From an uncultured candidate division Zixibacteria bacterium (GTDB lineage Bacteria; Zixibacteria; MSB-5A5; GN15; PGXB01): a stretch of DNA of 8,259 bases. The stretch spans positions 1 through 8,259 of the forward strand of contig CALAMC010000044.1 of the NCBI GenBank assembly GCA_937925655.1, given 5' to 3'. Positions 1 through 6,368 of this stretch are shown here, in pieces. Numbering within the stretch: the first letter of the stretch is position 1; each line of letters begins with the position of its first letter. The notes below the pieces were generated by a model. That model was not told the origin of the DNA. It ran no database searches and saw only the letters and a list, made by a program, of their open reading frames with translations. The translations under genes and the position numbers were made by a program.

Positions 1-2
1 AG

Positions 3-173
3 ATGTTATCGTATAAAGACAGCTTCCCTGGCAATCATCGCGACTGGGCGCGCCTTTGGGAGATAGTCGCGACCATCACCGATTCTCTGGCGAATATTCA
101 GATTGAGATGATAAAGCAGGCGGGGGATACAGTTTCGGCCGATTCAACCAGCGTGAATTTAAACGAAATTTAG
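3..173 (+). CDS. C-terminal end of an unidentified protein (partial at the window edge)
   Basis: The reading frame is open from the left edge to a TAG at 171-173, giving 56 visible residues that begin at an ATG at base 3. Only two bases precede that ATG, so no ribosome binding site can be judged and the gene most likely starts outside the window. The visible part is soluble-looking and mildly acidic, with a tryptophan-containing helix-like stretch (DWARLWEIVATITDSLANIQ) and a polar tail. I do not recognise a family. The gene converges on the restriction endonuclease gene, with 37 bases between the two stop codons and no clear terminator hairpin there. It probably marks the original chromosomal flank of the restriction island, or another accessory gene. 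Confidence 0.5.
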   Translation: MLSYKDSFPGNHRDWARLWEIVATITDSLANIQIEMIKQAGDTVSADSTSVNLNEI

Positions 174-210
174 AATGTTCACAATTATTGACGGCAATCA
201 AATCTATAGG

Positions 211-1164
211 TTAAATTGAGCATAGCCATTGTGAAATCGAGGCTATTTGATCTTCGTCTGTTAAATTGGCCGCATTTTCCAATATCGACAGATTCAGCAT
301 GTCCCATATTTCGGAGGCCATTTTGGGCTCGATTGATGCCCCAATAAAAAATGTGAATGGCTTAAGCTTTTTTCGAGCGAAAGCCCGATGAATACGGTTA
401 AGGGCAGTACGAGCCGTCTTCCAATGTTCATCGGCTCCAGCCGGATCGATTCCGCCTTTAAGTTCACCCAAAGCAATATAAAAAGCCGGGTCTTTGATGA
501 TGTCGCGATTCATGTCCCCAGCTGCACAATCAAGAAGAATCAAATCGACATTATTCTTGAAAAGCGGGACCGTCACGTTATAAAGAAGTGCTCTGGGCCC
601 ATTGTTGATATTCCAGGCAAGCCCTCGAAGTGATAATTCAATATCGGTATCGTCATCCGGTATATCCGTCCAGAAATTTGATTTATTATTAAGGAATTGG
701 CTCTTCTGTCCAGAAAGCTTAAGATAGGCAATGATCGATCTGGTCAGCTTTTTTTGCGCCATAAAGCCGCCAATATTTCTCATCGACCCCCCGAGTGTAT
801 CACCCCTAGTTAACAAAAAGCGGAAGACCAATTCCTCAACAAAATCTTTGCCAGCCGGCTCAAGGTAATTTTTTATTAATCCGTCAACTGCCTCTTTCTT
901 GTCACTATCCTGGAGATGATTTGTCGCCTTGTCAGATACACCAGCTGCGGCCAATTGAGCTTGCTGGATATCCTGAATATCAAGCAAATCCGCAGGTGAT
1001 TTCGCCTTTTTTGCTGCTGATTTCAGAGCGCGCGCTTGCGCCACGAAGGGTGTTGCTCTGCGGTTTTTTTCGAGGGCGAGAGCAACGAACCCGGCGCGGA
1101 TGGCTTCATAACTTGTTTCAAGGTCTTGACTTGATTTCAAATGCCGCCGGAATGGTTTAGCCAA
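211..1164 (-). CDS. Type II restriction endonuclease, AvaI/BsoBI family (predicted CYCGRG)
   Basis: This enzyme should cleave unmodified double-stranded DNA at CYCGRG. The 317 residues (from the TTG start) are close to the lengths I recall for BsoBI (about 323) and AvaI (about 315), and the similarity to BsoBI seems to run end to end. Visible landmarks are the N-terminal KPFxxHLKS and LEKNRRxTP blocks, EPAGxxFxxELxFR, LGGxMRNI near residue 127, and the catalytic core. That core has Asp207, then Glu234 and Lys236 in GELKGG, then His247 in GADEHWKTA. They correspond to the BsoBI active-site residues I remember as Asp212, Glu240, Lys242 and His253, so the enzyme looks intact. A GTG at 1192-1194 in the same frame would add 10 residues and overlap the methyltransferase gene. 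I prefer TTG 1162-1164: an AAAGGA lies 6 bases upstream, it sits 2 bases after the methyltransferase stop, and the product then begins next to the KPF block, where BsoBI also begins. Family assignment is very strong; the cut site is inferred. Confidence 0.93.
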   Translation of the reverse strand: MAKPFRRHLKSSQDLETSYEAIRAGFVALALEKNRRATPFVAQARALKSAAKKAKSPADLLDIQDIQQAQLAAAGVSDKATNHLQDSDKKEAVDGLIKNYLEPAGKDFVEELVFRFLLTRGDTLGGSMRNIGGFMAQKKLTRSIIAYLKLSGQKSQFLNNKSNFWTDIPDDDTDIELSLRGLAWNINNGPRALLYNVTVPLFKNNVDLILLDCAAGDMNRDIIKDPAFYIALGELKGGIDPAGADEHWKTARTALNRIHRAFARKKLKPFTFFIGASIEPKMASEIWDMLNLSILENAANLTDEDQIASISQWLCSI

Positions 1165-1166
1165 TA

Positions 1167-2621
1167 CTATTCCTTTCGCCAAACATATACGCACTTGCGC
1201 AATGTCTCTCGACCATGATTTCCCATTTGTTGGCTACTATTCCCTTTGCCATTAGGCAGGACCAGGATTTTTTCTGCCCTAAATCCCAACGATTCCGCTA
1301 TTTCTGATAAGATTATATCTACAGAAATACTGGCCCCCGCATATCGAACATTGTCATTAACCATGATAAAAGGGGCATTTTTTTTCAATATTCTCGCGGC
1401 TTCATAAATAACGCACGCCATTTCATAAAAGTAACCCTTTATCATACGGGGAATACCATTATTATTAAGTAAATCAAGATCCTTCTGCAATGCAAGATAT
1501 TTCAATATATCTTGAAGCAATGCCTGTTGATCAGCGGCTTCTACGGCCTTGTTCCATTTGGGATTTAAGGCTAATAAATCTTTTTCTCGGTTTTCAACCG
1601 TGCAGCTCAACATATCCTGCCTAAGCCTGAGTAAACCGGCTTCGTTGACACCCAATAAAGCTAATTCAAGTGCGTAAGTGCGCGTGTAATCATAACGGTT
1701 GCAGTATGGGGGCGAAGTAAATATTAGGTTGTAAGAATTTGCTTTTAACTTCGGTAATATTTCCAAACATGATCCGCCATAAAGATGAACGACTTCTTTT
1801 GGGCAATTGGCAGAAAATAAATCATCAGGGAAATCGGCAGACCTCAAATCTGAAATCATTTCACCTAATTTTCCAGCCATAGCCGAATCAAAATCCAATA
1901 TTTCGCCTTTATCGAATATTTTCTCACCGTGATGTCGGCCAGCACGATAATCCCACCGTAAGTACTGGCCATCTTTGCGTGTATAGCTGACATTCTCCAA
2001 TATGGACAATAAAGCATAAAGTAAAATGCTTTTTACTTTTTCATCCTCATCTTCAAGGGTTTTTAAAAATTGTCCGATTGCCTTAAAAGTTGTGTCAGGA
2101 TAGGCACCCCGAGTTATCCGCAATTCAATAATAGGCCTTATCTCTGATGCTTTTTCCCATGGTTGATTATCACGCCAGAACTCCAATCGGCGCATAATAC
2201 CTTCGTCCAAACCATTTTCAATAACCTGTCTTGTCTGAATTATCGTGCGGCCCAGCGGTAGTAATTCAATGCCTTCGGCTTTAATCCCCATTCCTGCTGC
2301 TACAAAAAGGGCCGTGCCGCTCCCGGCAAAAGGATCAAGCATAATGCCTTTGGAAATACGGTATTTATTTAAAAAGTAATTAACTAGATCCGCAGAAAAC
2401 GCCTCTTTGTACTTATACCAGCGATATACAGCTTTAGATTTATTGGCCTGAAAACTAACAAGCGCGCGAGTCAAAGAATTATCCACTATTATTTTTGATG
2501 CCCAGCGGGCTTCAGCTTCTCTCATCAAGGATTGAATGTGCTTCAATTCATTAGTCGCTATGGGGGCTATTTTATTTAACATCGTGCCCACGTCTGTTTC
2601 CATTTTGTCTAATAGGTCCAA
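1167..2621 (-). CDS. DNA (cytosine-N4) methyltransferase, M.AvaI-like
   Basis: This is an S-adenosylmethionine-dependent amino-methyltransferase, the likely protective partner of the adjacent AvaI/BsoBI-type nuclease. The SAM-binding motif I (DPFAGSGT, residues 96-103) comes first, with an acidic motif II residue at Glu119. The catalytic motif IV is TSPPY at 302-306. About 200 residues lie between them, which may hold the target recognition region, and a motif VI-VIII-like segment with VNDN lies near 420. A possible motif X lies before motif I (about 66-84). TSPPY is typical of N4-cytosine enzymes. The 484 residues are close to the roughly 482 I recall for M.AvaI. The TTG start at 2621-2619 is one base after the upstream stop and has an AAGGG 9 bases before it. 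An ATG at residue 7 is the alternative but has a poorer ribosome site. The exact base modified and the sequence recognised are inferred from the neighbour. Confidence 0.88.
   Translation of the reverse strand: MDLLDKMETDVGTMLNKIAPIATNELKHIQSLMREAEARWASKIIVDNSLTRALVSFQANKSKAVYRWYKYKEAFSADLVNYFLNKYRISKGIMLDPFAGSGTALFVAAGMGIKAEGIELLPLGRTIIQTRQVIENGLDEGIMRRLEFWRDNQPWEKASEIRPIIELRITRGAYPDTTFKAIGQFLKTLEDEDEKVKSILLYALLSILENVSYTRKDGQYLRWDYRAGRHHGEKIFDKGEILDFDSAMAGKLGEMISDLRSADFPDDLFSANCPKEVVHLYGGSCLEILPKLKANSYNLIFTSPPYCNRYDYTRTYALELALLGVNEAGLLRLRQDMLSCTVENREKDLLALNPKWNKAVEAADQQALLQDILKYLALQKDLDLLNNNGIPRMIKGYFYEMACVIYEAARILKKNAPFIMVNDNVRYAGASISVDIILSEIAESLGFRAEKILVLPNGKGNSSQQMGNHGRETLRKCVYVWRKE
1171..1176 (-). 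promoter_or_regulatory. Ribosome binding site deciding the endonuclease start
   Basis: AAAGGA on the minus strand lies 6 bases before TTG 1164-1162 and within the last codons of the methyltransferase gene. The GTG 1194 alternative has no comparable site. Placing a weak TTG start directly behind the methyltransferase stop would couple endonuclease synthesis to methyltransferase translation and keep it low, which is inferred. Confidence 0.65.
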
Positions 2622-2622
2622 T

Positions 2623-3519
2623 CTAAATAGCCCTTATTTCATTTGGTATAATATTAACTGCTGGCTCGTATGAGTGGCCGTTCCATGGAAACAATTTCAA
2701 TTCACTTGTTTGGAGTTCTTTTTCGCACATTTTGCAGTAATCGGGATTTATGTCGATACCAATATAACGGCGGTCGAGCTTTTTGGCGACAATCGCCGAC
2801 GTTCCGGCGCCAACAAAGGGGTCAAGGACCACATCCCCAGGATCAGAAAATAATTTGATAAACCAGTCAGGCAAGGCCATCGGAAATGCGGCGCTGTGGT
2901 TTCTATTGGAGCATTCCGTGGCTAAGTGGAGGACATTGGAGGGATAAGCCATATCCCTGTCTAACCAATTGGCGATATTTTTGCCGAAACCGCTTTTTAC
3001 CTGTGACTCGAAGCGCGTCTTGTCGTTACTGCTTAGTTTTTTTAGTCGCTTTTGTGCCCAGTCGCCCATCGGCACCATAACGGCTTGTTGGTTCATTTTG
3101 AATTTTTTCATTTTATTGAACTGAAGACATCTTTCCCATGCATCTCGAAAACGATTGGGCCATTTTCCCGGATAGCAATTTTTCTTGTGCCAGACGAATT
3201 CCTCGGTCCATAACCAGCCCTGTCTGCGCATCTCCAGAATTAACTTAAGGACAAAAGTGTGCCGTTCGCCATTTATGGCTTTTTCTTTGATATTCAGCAC
3301 AAAAGTTCCGGAGGACTTCAAAACCCGAAGAAACTGCGCCGATTTTGGCAAAAACCATTCGACATATTTATCCGGATGGATACCCCCGTATGTTTTCTTT
3401 CTCTGATCTGAATAGGGCGGAGAAGTTATTATGAAATCAATAGAATTATCCGGGAAATCCTGCAGCACTATTTCGCAGTCTCCGCAAATTATCGAATCAT
3501 ATGGTGGTTTTTTGGCCAT
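2623..3519 (-). CDS. Second DNA amino-methyltransferase, beta class (probably N4-cytosine)
   Basis: A 298-residue S-adenosylmethionine-dependent DNA methyltransferase with permuted motif order. The catalytic TSPPY is near the N-terminus (32-36). A recognition-type middle region follows (about 110-200, including NRFRDAWERCLQFNK). Motif X is around 207-225 and the SAM motif I DPFVGAGT lies at 233-240, with the acidic motif II residue Asp256 in GIDIN. This order defines the beta class, which includes M.PvuII, M.SmaI and M.Cfr9I at about 300 residues. TSPPY favours N4-cytosine over adenine. It is the first gene of the operon, starting at ATG 3519 with no clear Shine-Dalgarno, and stops one base before the TTG of the next methyltransferase. 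All motifs look intact. Because it sits in the operon it probably serves the same restriction system, perhaps modifying a subset of CYCGRG (CCCGGG is a known beta-class target) or a second site. Its specificity cannot be read from the sequence. Confidence 0.88.
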   Translation of the reverse strand: MAKKPPYDSIICGDCEIVLQDFPDNSIDFIITSPPYSDQRKKTYGGIHPDKYVEWFLPKSAQFLRVLKSSGTFVLNIKEKAINGERHTFVLKLILEMRRQGWLWTEEFVWHKKNCYPGKWPNRFRDAWERCLQFNKMKKFKMNQQAVMVPMGDWAQKRLKKLSSNDKTRFESQVKSGFGKNIANWLDRDMAYPSNVLHLATECSNRNHSAAFPMALPDWFIKLFSDPGDVVLDPFVGAGTSAIVAKKLDRRYIGIDINPDYCKMCEKELQTSELKLFPWNGHSYEPAVNIIPNEIRAI

Positions 3520-3633
3520 AGCAAACTAAAGTAAGGCCCCGCATCGTGAGTTTTGCAGGTTCCTAACCGCAAACATATACTCCAACCACATTCTACGCAA
3601 TCACATTTTAAAAGTATAGGCCGATAGTTGGCT

Positions 3634-3993
3634 TTACCCTTCTTCCGCCCCGAAGGCGTTCTCATAATGCTCCAGCTTGCCCTTATAAAATGTAATCAAA
3701 TCGAAGCGAAAATCGTGGTTTTTTAATTTACGGTCGGCGATATACTGCTCGGCGGCCAAAATGAGATTTTTGCGTTTGCGCTTATCCACCCACTCCGCCG
3801 GGTGGCCGAACTGCGTGCCGATCGCGGCTTTGACTTCCACGAAAACTATTGTTTTTTCTTTTTGAGCGATCAGGTCGATTTCCTTATGCCCGGCCTGCCA
3901 GTTTTTTTCAATAATATCATAGCCCTGTCCGCGAAGATACTCTGCGGCCCTCAACTCGAAACCGTACCCTTTTTGTCTTTCAGAAGATGCCAC
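3634..3993 (-). CDS. yraN: YraN/UPF0102 family nuclease-like protein
   Basis: A 119-residue protein of the small UPF0102 family, which has a restriction-endonuclease-like (Holliday-junction-resolvase-like) fold and an unsettled cellular role. The visible hallmarks are an N-terminal G-x-x-x-E-x-x-A-x-x-YL helix (Glu13), then EIDLIA with Asp40 and FVEVK with Glu53 and Lys55, making the D...ExK nuclease core. A conserved FRFD segment lies at about 95-98. Length is normal for the family. The start is GTG 3993-3991, 17 bases after the rnhB stop. No ribosome site is evident, and no better in-frame start exists in the gap. rnhB followed by yraN is a conserved pair in many bacteria, often beside rplS, and the two are likely one transcription unit. 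Neighbouring the restriction operon is probably coincidental, although both encode nuclease folds. Confidence 0.92.
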   Translation of the reverse strand: MASSERQKGYGFELRAAEYLRGQGYDIIEKNWQAGHKEIDLIAQKEKTIVFVEVKAAIGTQFGHPAEWVDKRKRKNLILAAEQYIADRKLKNHDFRFDLITFYKGKLEHYENAFGAEEG

Positions 3994-4010
3994 GAAAACA
4001 AGAAACGAAA

Positions 4011-4670
4011 TTATTCGACCGTCTGCAAGAGCTCTTCGACCGGGCGGAAAGACTTGCGATGAATCTTGGTCGGCCCATACATCCGGAGTTCTTCAAGATG
4101 CTTGGCGGTCGGGTAGCCGCGATGAGTCGCAAACGAAAAATCGGGATACATTTCGGCATAACGGTCCATAATTCTATCGCGCGTCACTTTGGCGATAATC
4201 GAGGCCGCCGAAATCGACTGGCAGTATTTATCGCCGCCGACCAGTGCCAGTTGCGGATAATTGAGATTGGGTATGGCAAACGAGCCATCGACCAGCACAT
4301 AATCCGGCTTTGTGGATAGCGAACAAACCGCTTTGCGCATCGCCATCAGCGCCGCCTTGAGAATGTTGCAGGAATCGATCGCCTCGTTGTCGATTATCCC
4401 GACCGCGACCACAGCGCCGCACTGAATTATTTCATCGAACAGCAAATCACGTCGCTTGGGACTCAATTTCTTGGAATCGTCAATCCCGGTTACATCGCAA
4501 TTTTCCGGCAGAATCACTGCCGCCGCCACCACCGGTCCGGCCAGCGGGCCGCGCCCAGCTTCATCGACCCCCGCGATAAATTTATACCCTTTTTCCGCCA
4601 GGGATTTTTCGACGCGGGTCAAATCGGGGAGCATCTCGAACGGTCGATGTAGCTTGATTAAGTTACTCAT
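4011..4670 (-). CDS. rnhB: Ribonuclease HII
   Basis: RNase HII nicks DNA at embedded ribonucleotides and removes RNA from RNA-DNA hybrids; it acts in the cytoplasm with Mn or Mg. The 219 residues contain the full family signature: GVDEAGRGPLAGPVVAAAV with Asp36 and Glu37, the DSKKLSPKRR block at 65-74, YVLVDG with Asp128, and GGD with Asp147. By alignment to E. coli Asp16, Glu17, Asp108 and Asp126, these form the complete active site. ISAASIIAKVTRD follows at 153-165, and the C-terminal HRGYPTAKH and HRKSFRPV blocks are present. A roughly 20-residue N-terminal extension relative to E. coli is common. The ATG at 4670 has an AAGG close upstream. The gene is divergent from glnA and has its own promoter, instead of following the ribosomal protein gene rplS as in many genomes. 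Confidence 0.97.
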   Translation of the reverse strand: MSNLIKLHRPFEMLPDLTRVEKSLAEKGYKFIAGVDEAGRGPLAGPVVAAAVILPENCDVTGIDDSKKLSPKRRDLLFDEIIQCGAVVAVGIIDNEAIDSCNILKAALMAMRKAVCSLSTKPDYVLVDGSFAIPNLNYPQLALVGGDKYCQSISAASIIAKVTRDRIMDRYAEMYPDFSFATHRGYPTAKHLEELRMYGPTKIHRKSFRPVEELLQTVE

Positions 4671-4691
4671 AGGCCTTGCACCATATTTAAT

Positions 4692-4721
4692 ATACTATCA
4701 GACATAGTTTTAACAAGTCAA
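4692..4721 (-). promoter_or_regulatory. Sigma-70-like promoter for rnhB-yraN
   Basis: Read on the minus strand, TTGACT (bases 4721-4716) is followed after 18 bases by TAGTAT (4697-4692), about 22 bases before the rnhB start codon. The -35 matches five of six consensus bases and the -10 four of six. A nearby TATATT is an alternative -10, but at a longer spacing. It is placed correctly for a short rnhB leader. Confidence 0.5.
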
Positions 4722-4823
4722 AAAAACATGTCCATTACAAGTTATCGGTCACAGCCCGATTATATATTAGGCTAATCACCCCTTTTAAATAAACCATATA
4801 GCCCGCATTATCCTATAATTCCG

Positions 4824-4852
4824 TTGCCAAAATCGTCCTTATTTGCTATTAT
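4824..4852 (+). promoter_or_regulatory. Sigma-70-like promoter for glnA
   Basis: TTGCCA (4824-4829) and TATTAT (4847-4852) are separated by exactly 17 bases, with five of six matches in the -10 and four of six in the -35. Transcription would begin near 4859, giving a leader of about 30 bases. No sigma-54 (GG-N10-GC) pattern is apparent in its place, so this glnA appears to rely on the main sigma factor. Confidence 0.72.
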
Positions 4853-4855
4853 TGT

Positions 4856-4871
4856 TGTGAAAATTTTCACT
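4856..4871. promoter_or_regulatory. Palindromic operator candidate over the glnA transcription start
   Basis: GTGAAAATTTTCAC (4857-4870) is a perfect 14-base palindrome starting 5 bases after the -10 box. With one flanking base on each side it reads TGTGA-N6-TCACT, which is nine of ten bases of the classic CRP/FNR-family consensus TGTGA-N6-TCACA. It covers the predicted start of transcription, where a bound dimer would normally repress. It does not fit the GlnR/TnrA pattern TGTNA-N7-TNACA. The regulator is unknown. Confidence 0.5.
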
Positions 4872-4875
4872 AAAT

Positions 4876-4881
4876 GAAGGA
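4876..4881 (+). promoter_or_regulatory. glnA ribosome binding site
   Basis: GAAGGA, 8 bases before ATG 4890, is a strong Shine-Dalgarno match and fixes the glnA start. Confidence 0.75.
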
Positions 4882-4889
4882 ACAGCGAA

Positions 4890-6305
4890 ATGGCGGACTT
4901 GAAAAAACTTCAGGCCCTCGTGAAAAAACACGGCATTGAGTATATCGATCTTAAATTCTCCGACCTCATCGGCGACTGGCATCACATCACCATCCCGGCC
5001 TCCAATCTCGGAGCCAATTTATTCGCGGTCGGAGTCGGTGTCGATGGTTCATCTTTGGGATATACATCTATCGAGCGCGGCGACATGCTGGTCATACCCG
5101 ATCCCGTGACCGCTTTTGTTGACCCGTTCTTCGACCGGCCGACCCTGTCTTTCATATGCGACATCATGTCGGTCGGCAAACATGTCGAGGAGTTCGGCGG
5201 CAATCCACGGCGTGTCGTCCGCGATTCCGATAAATACCTCAAGAAGATTATTCCCGGATCTAAAAATGTCGTCGGCCCGGAATTTGAATTTCACATTTTC
5301 GATGATGTCCGTTTTTATTACGGCCCCGAGCAGGGTTATTTCTTCGTCGATACTTCCGAAGCCGAATGGAACACCGGCGGCGAGGGCGGCAAAAATCTCG
5401 GCTATAAAGTGCAGTACAAGCATGGCTATCATGCCGCGCCCCCCAAAGACCGGACGTTCAATATTCGCTCGGAAATGTGCTCGCTGATGTCCGACGTCGG
5501 TATCAATATCAAATATCATCACCATGAAGTCGGCGGGGCCAGCCAGCATGAGATCGAGCCGGATCTGACCGAGATGGTCCTCATGGCTGACCAGTCGATG
5601 ATCATCAAGTATTTAATCAAGAATTATGCCTATCGCTGCGGGAAATCGGCGACGTTCATGCCCAAGCCGCTGTTCAACGAGCCGGGGTCGGGATTGCATG
5701 TGCACCAGTACCTCGCCAAAAACGGCAAGTCCCTGTTCTATGACCCCAAAGGCCCGGCCAATTTCTCGAAAATCGGATTGTACTATATCGGCGGGCTGTT
5801 GAAACACGCCGGGGCGCTGTTCGCCTTCACCAATCCCTCGACTAATTCCTACAAGCGGCTCGTTCCGGGTTTCGAGGCCCCCGTATGGGGCGCCTATTCG
5901 GTCGGCAACCGCACCGCCTGTATAAGAATTCCCGGTTATATCCGCAATCCCGCCGTCCACCGGCTGGAATTCCGTCCGCCCGACGGCACCTGCAACCTGT
6001 ATCTGGCCTACGCCGCCATGCTCATGGCCGGACTGGATGGCATCAAAAACAAAATCGACCCGGGCGAACCGGTGAATAAAAATTTGGAGCAGTTGACCGA
6101 AAAAGAACGGGAGAAAATTCCGCTTCTCCCGACGTCGCTGACCAAAGCGCTCAATGCCCTCGAAGAAGACTATGAATTCCTGCTGCAGGGCGGGGTATTC
6201 ACCGAGGACTTGATTAGGCTGTGGATTAAAATGAAACGCCGGGATGTGGAAGAAATTCGCTTCCGCCCGCACCCGTGGGAATACAGATTGTACTACGATA
6301 AATAG
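4890..6305 (+). CDS. glnA: Glutamine synthetase, type I, lacking the adenylylation tyrosine
   Basis: Glutamine synthetase makes glutamine from glutamate, ammonia and ATP as a cytoplasmic dodecamer. The 471 residues (E. coli 469) carry the beta-grasp domain with DGSS (Asp52), then the catalytic domain. Metal-binding Glu131 and Glu133 lie in GPEFEF, Glu213 follows HHH, and Glu221 lies in QHE. His270 is in GSGLHVH. The NPSTNSYKRLVPGFEAP flap carries Glu329, and Glu360 and Arg362 are in HRLEFRPPD. By alignment these equal the E. coli catalytic set, so the enzyme should be active. Where E. coli has the adenylylated Tyr397 in KNLYDLPPE, this protein reads KNLEQLTEKE, with Glu400 at the tyrosine position, so control by GlnE adenylylation is unlikely. 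The downstream SLxxALNxLxxDxEFLxxGGVFT block shows that the surrounding region is conserved, so this is a substitution, not a truncation. It is monocistronic, ending in a strong terminator. No PII, ammonium transporter or GlnR gene lies next to it. Confidence 0.97.
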   Translation: MADLKKLQALVKKHGIEYIDLKFSDLIGDWHHITIPASNLGANLFAVGVGVDGSSLGYTSIERGDMLVIPDPVTAFVDPFFDRPTLSFICDIMSVGKHVEEFGGNPRRVVRDSDKYLKKIIPGSKNVVGPEFEFHIFDDVRFYYGPEQGYFFVDTSEAEWNTGGEGGKNLGYKVQYKHGYHAAPPKDRTFNIRSEMCSLMSDVGINIKYHHHEVGGASQHEIEPDLTEMVLMADQSMIIKYLIKNYAYRCGKSATFMPKPLFNEPGSGLHVHQYLAKNGKSLFYDPKGPANFSKIGLYYIGGLLKHAGALFAFTNPSTNSYKRLVPGFEAPVWGAYSVGNRTACIRIPGYIRNPAVHRLEFRPPDGTCNLYLAYAAMLMAGLDGIKNKIDPGEPVNKNLEQLTEKEREKIPLLPTSLTKALNALEEDYEFLLQGGVFTEDLIRLWIKMKRRDVEEIRFRPHPWEYRLYYDK

Positions 6306-6333
6306 GTGATTTGAGTAGATTAAATTAAAAACG

Positions 6334-6368
6334 AAAGGCAGGGTTTTTTATTCGGCCCTGCCTTTTTT
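6334..6368. terminator. Bidirectional rho-independent terminator between glnA and the convergent gene
   Basis: The arms AAAGGCAGGG (6334-6343) and CCCTGCCTTT (6356-6365) form a perfect 10-bp stem with a 12-base loop, and the T run continues to 6368. It lies 29 bases after the glnA stop. Read on the minus strand, the same hairpin is followed by a T-rich tail, so it can serve both genes. One arm also encodes the last residues (KKGRAE) of the minus-strand gene, whose stop codon falls in the loop. Confidence 0.9.

Noticed and set aside
1180..3580. An exact 11-base direct repeat CAAACATATAC at 1180-1190 and 3570-3580, before the nuclease gene and upstream of the operon, looked like a shared operator.
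   Set aside because: Several 11-base matches are expected by chance in a sequence of this length, the copies lie at different distances from the starts, and neither is palindromic.
171..3595. TAGAATGT (171-178) and ACATTCTA (3588-3595) near both borders of the restriction island as possible insertion repeats.
   Set aside because: Only 8 bases, inverted and not extended by flanking similarity, so chance is the simplest explanation.
3520..3633. Promoter for the restriction operon, for example TATACT or TATATG boxes on the minus strand.
   Set aside because: No -35 element at proper spacing matches more than three consensus bases, so I do not annotate one although a promoter probably exists in this gap.
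4856..4872. GlnR/TnrA nitrogen-regulator box in the glnA promoter.
   Set aside because: The required TGTNA-N7-TNACA spacing is not met; the palindrome has an even centre and fits the TGTGA-N6-TCACA pattern instead.
5049..5549. Long open frame on the minus strand inside glnA (166 codons), and another at 5613-6272.
   Set aside because: Both lie wholly inside the clearly coding glnA frame, have no recognisable domains, and are typical antisense shadows of a GC-richer gene.
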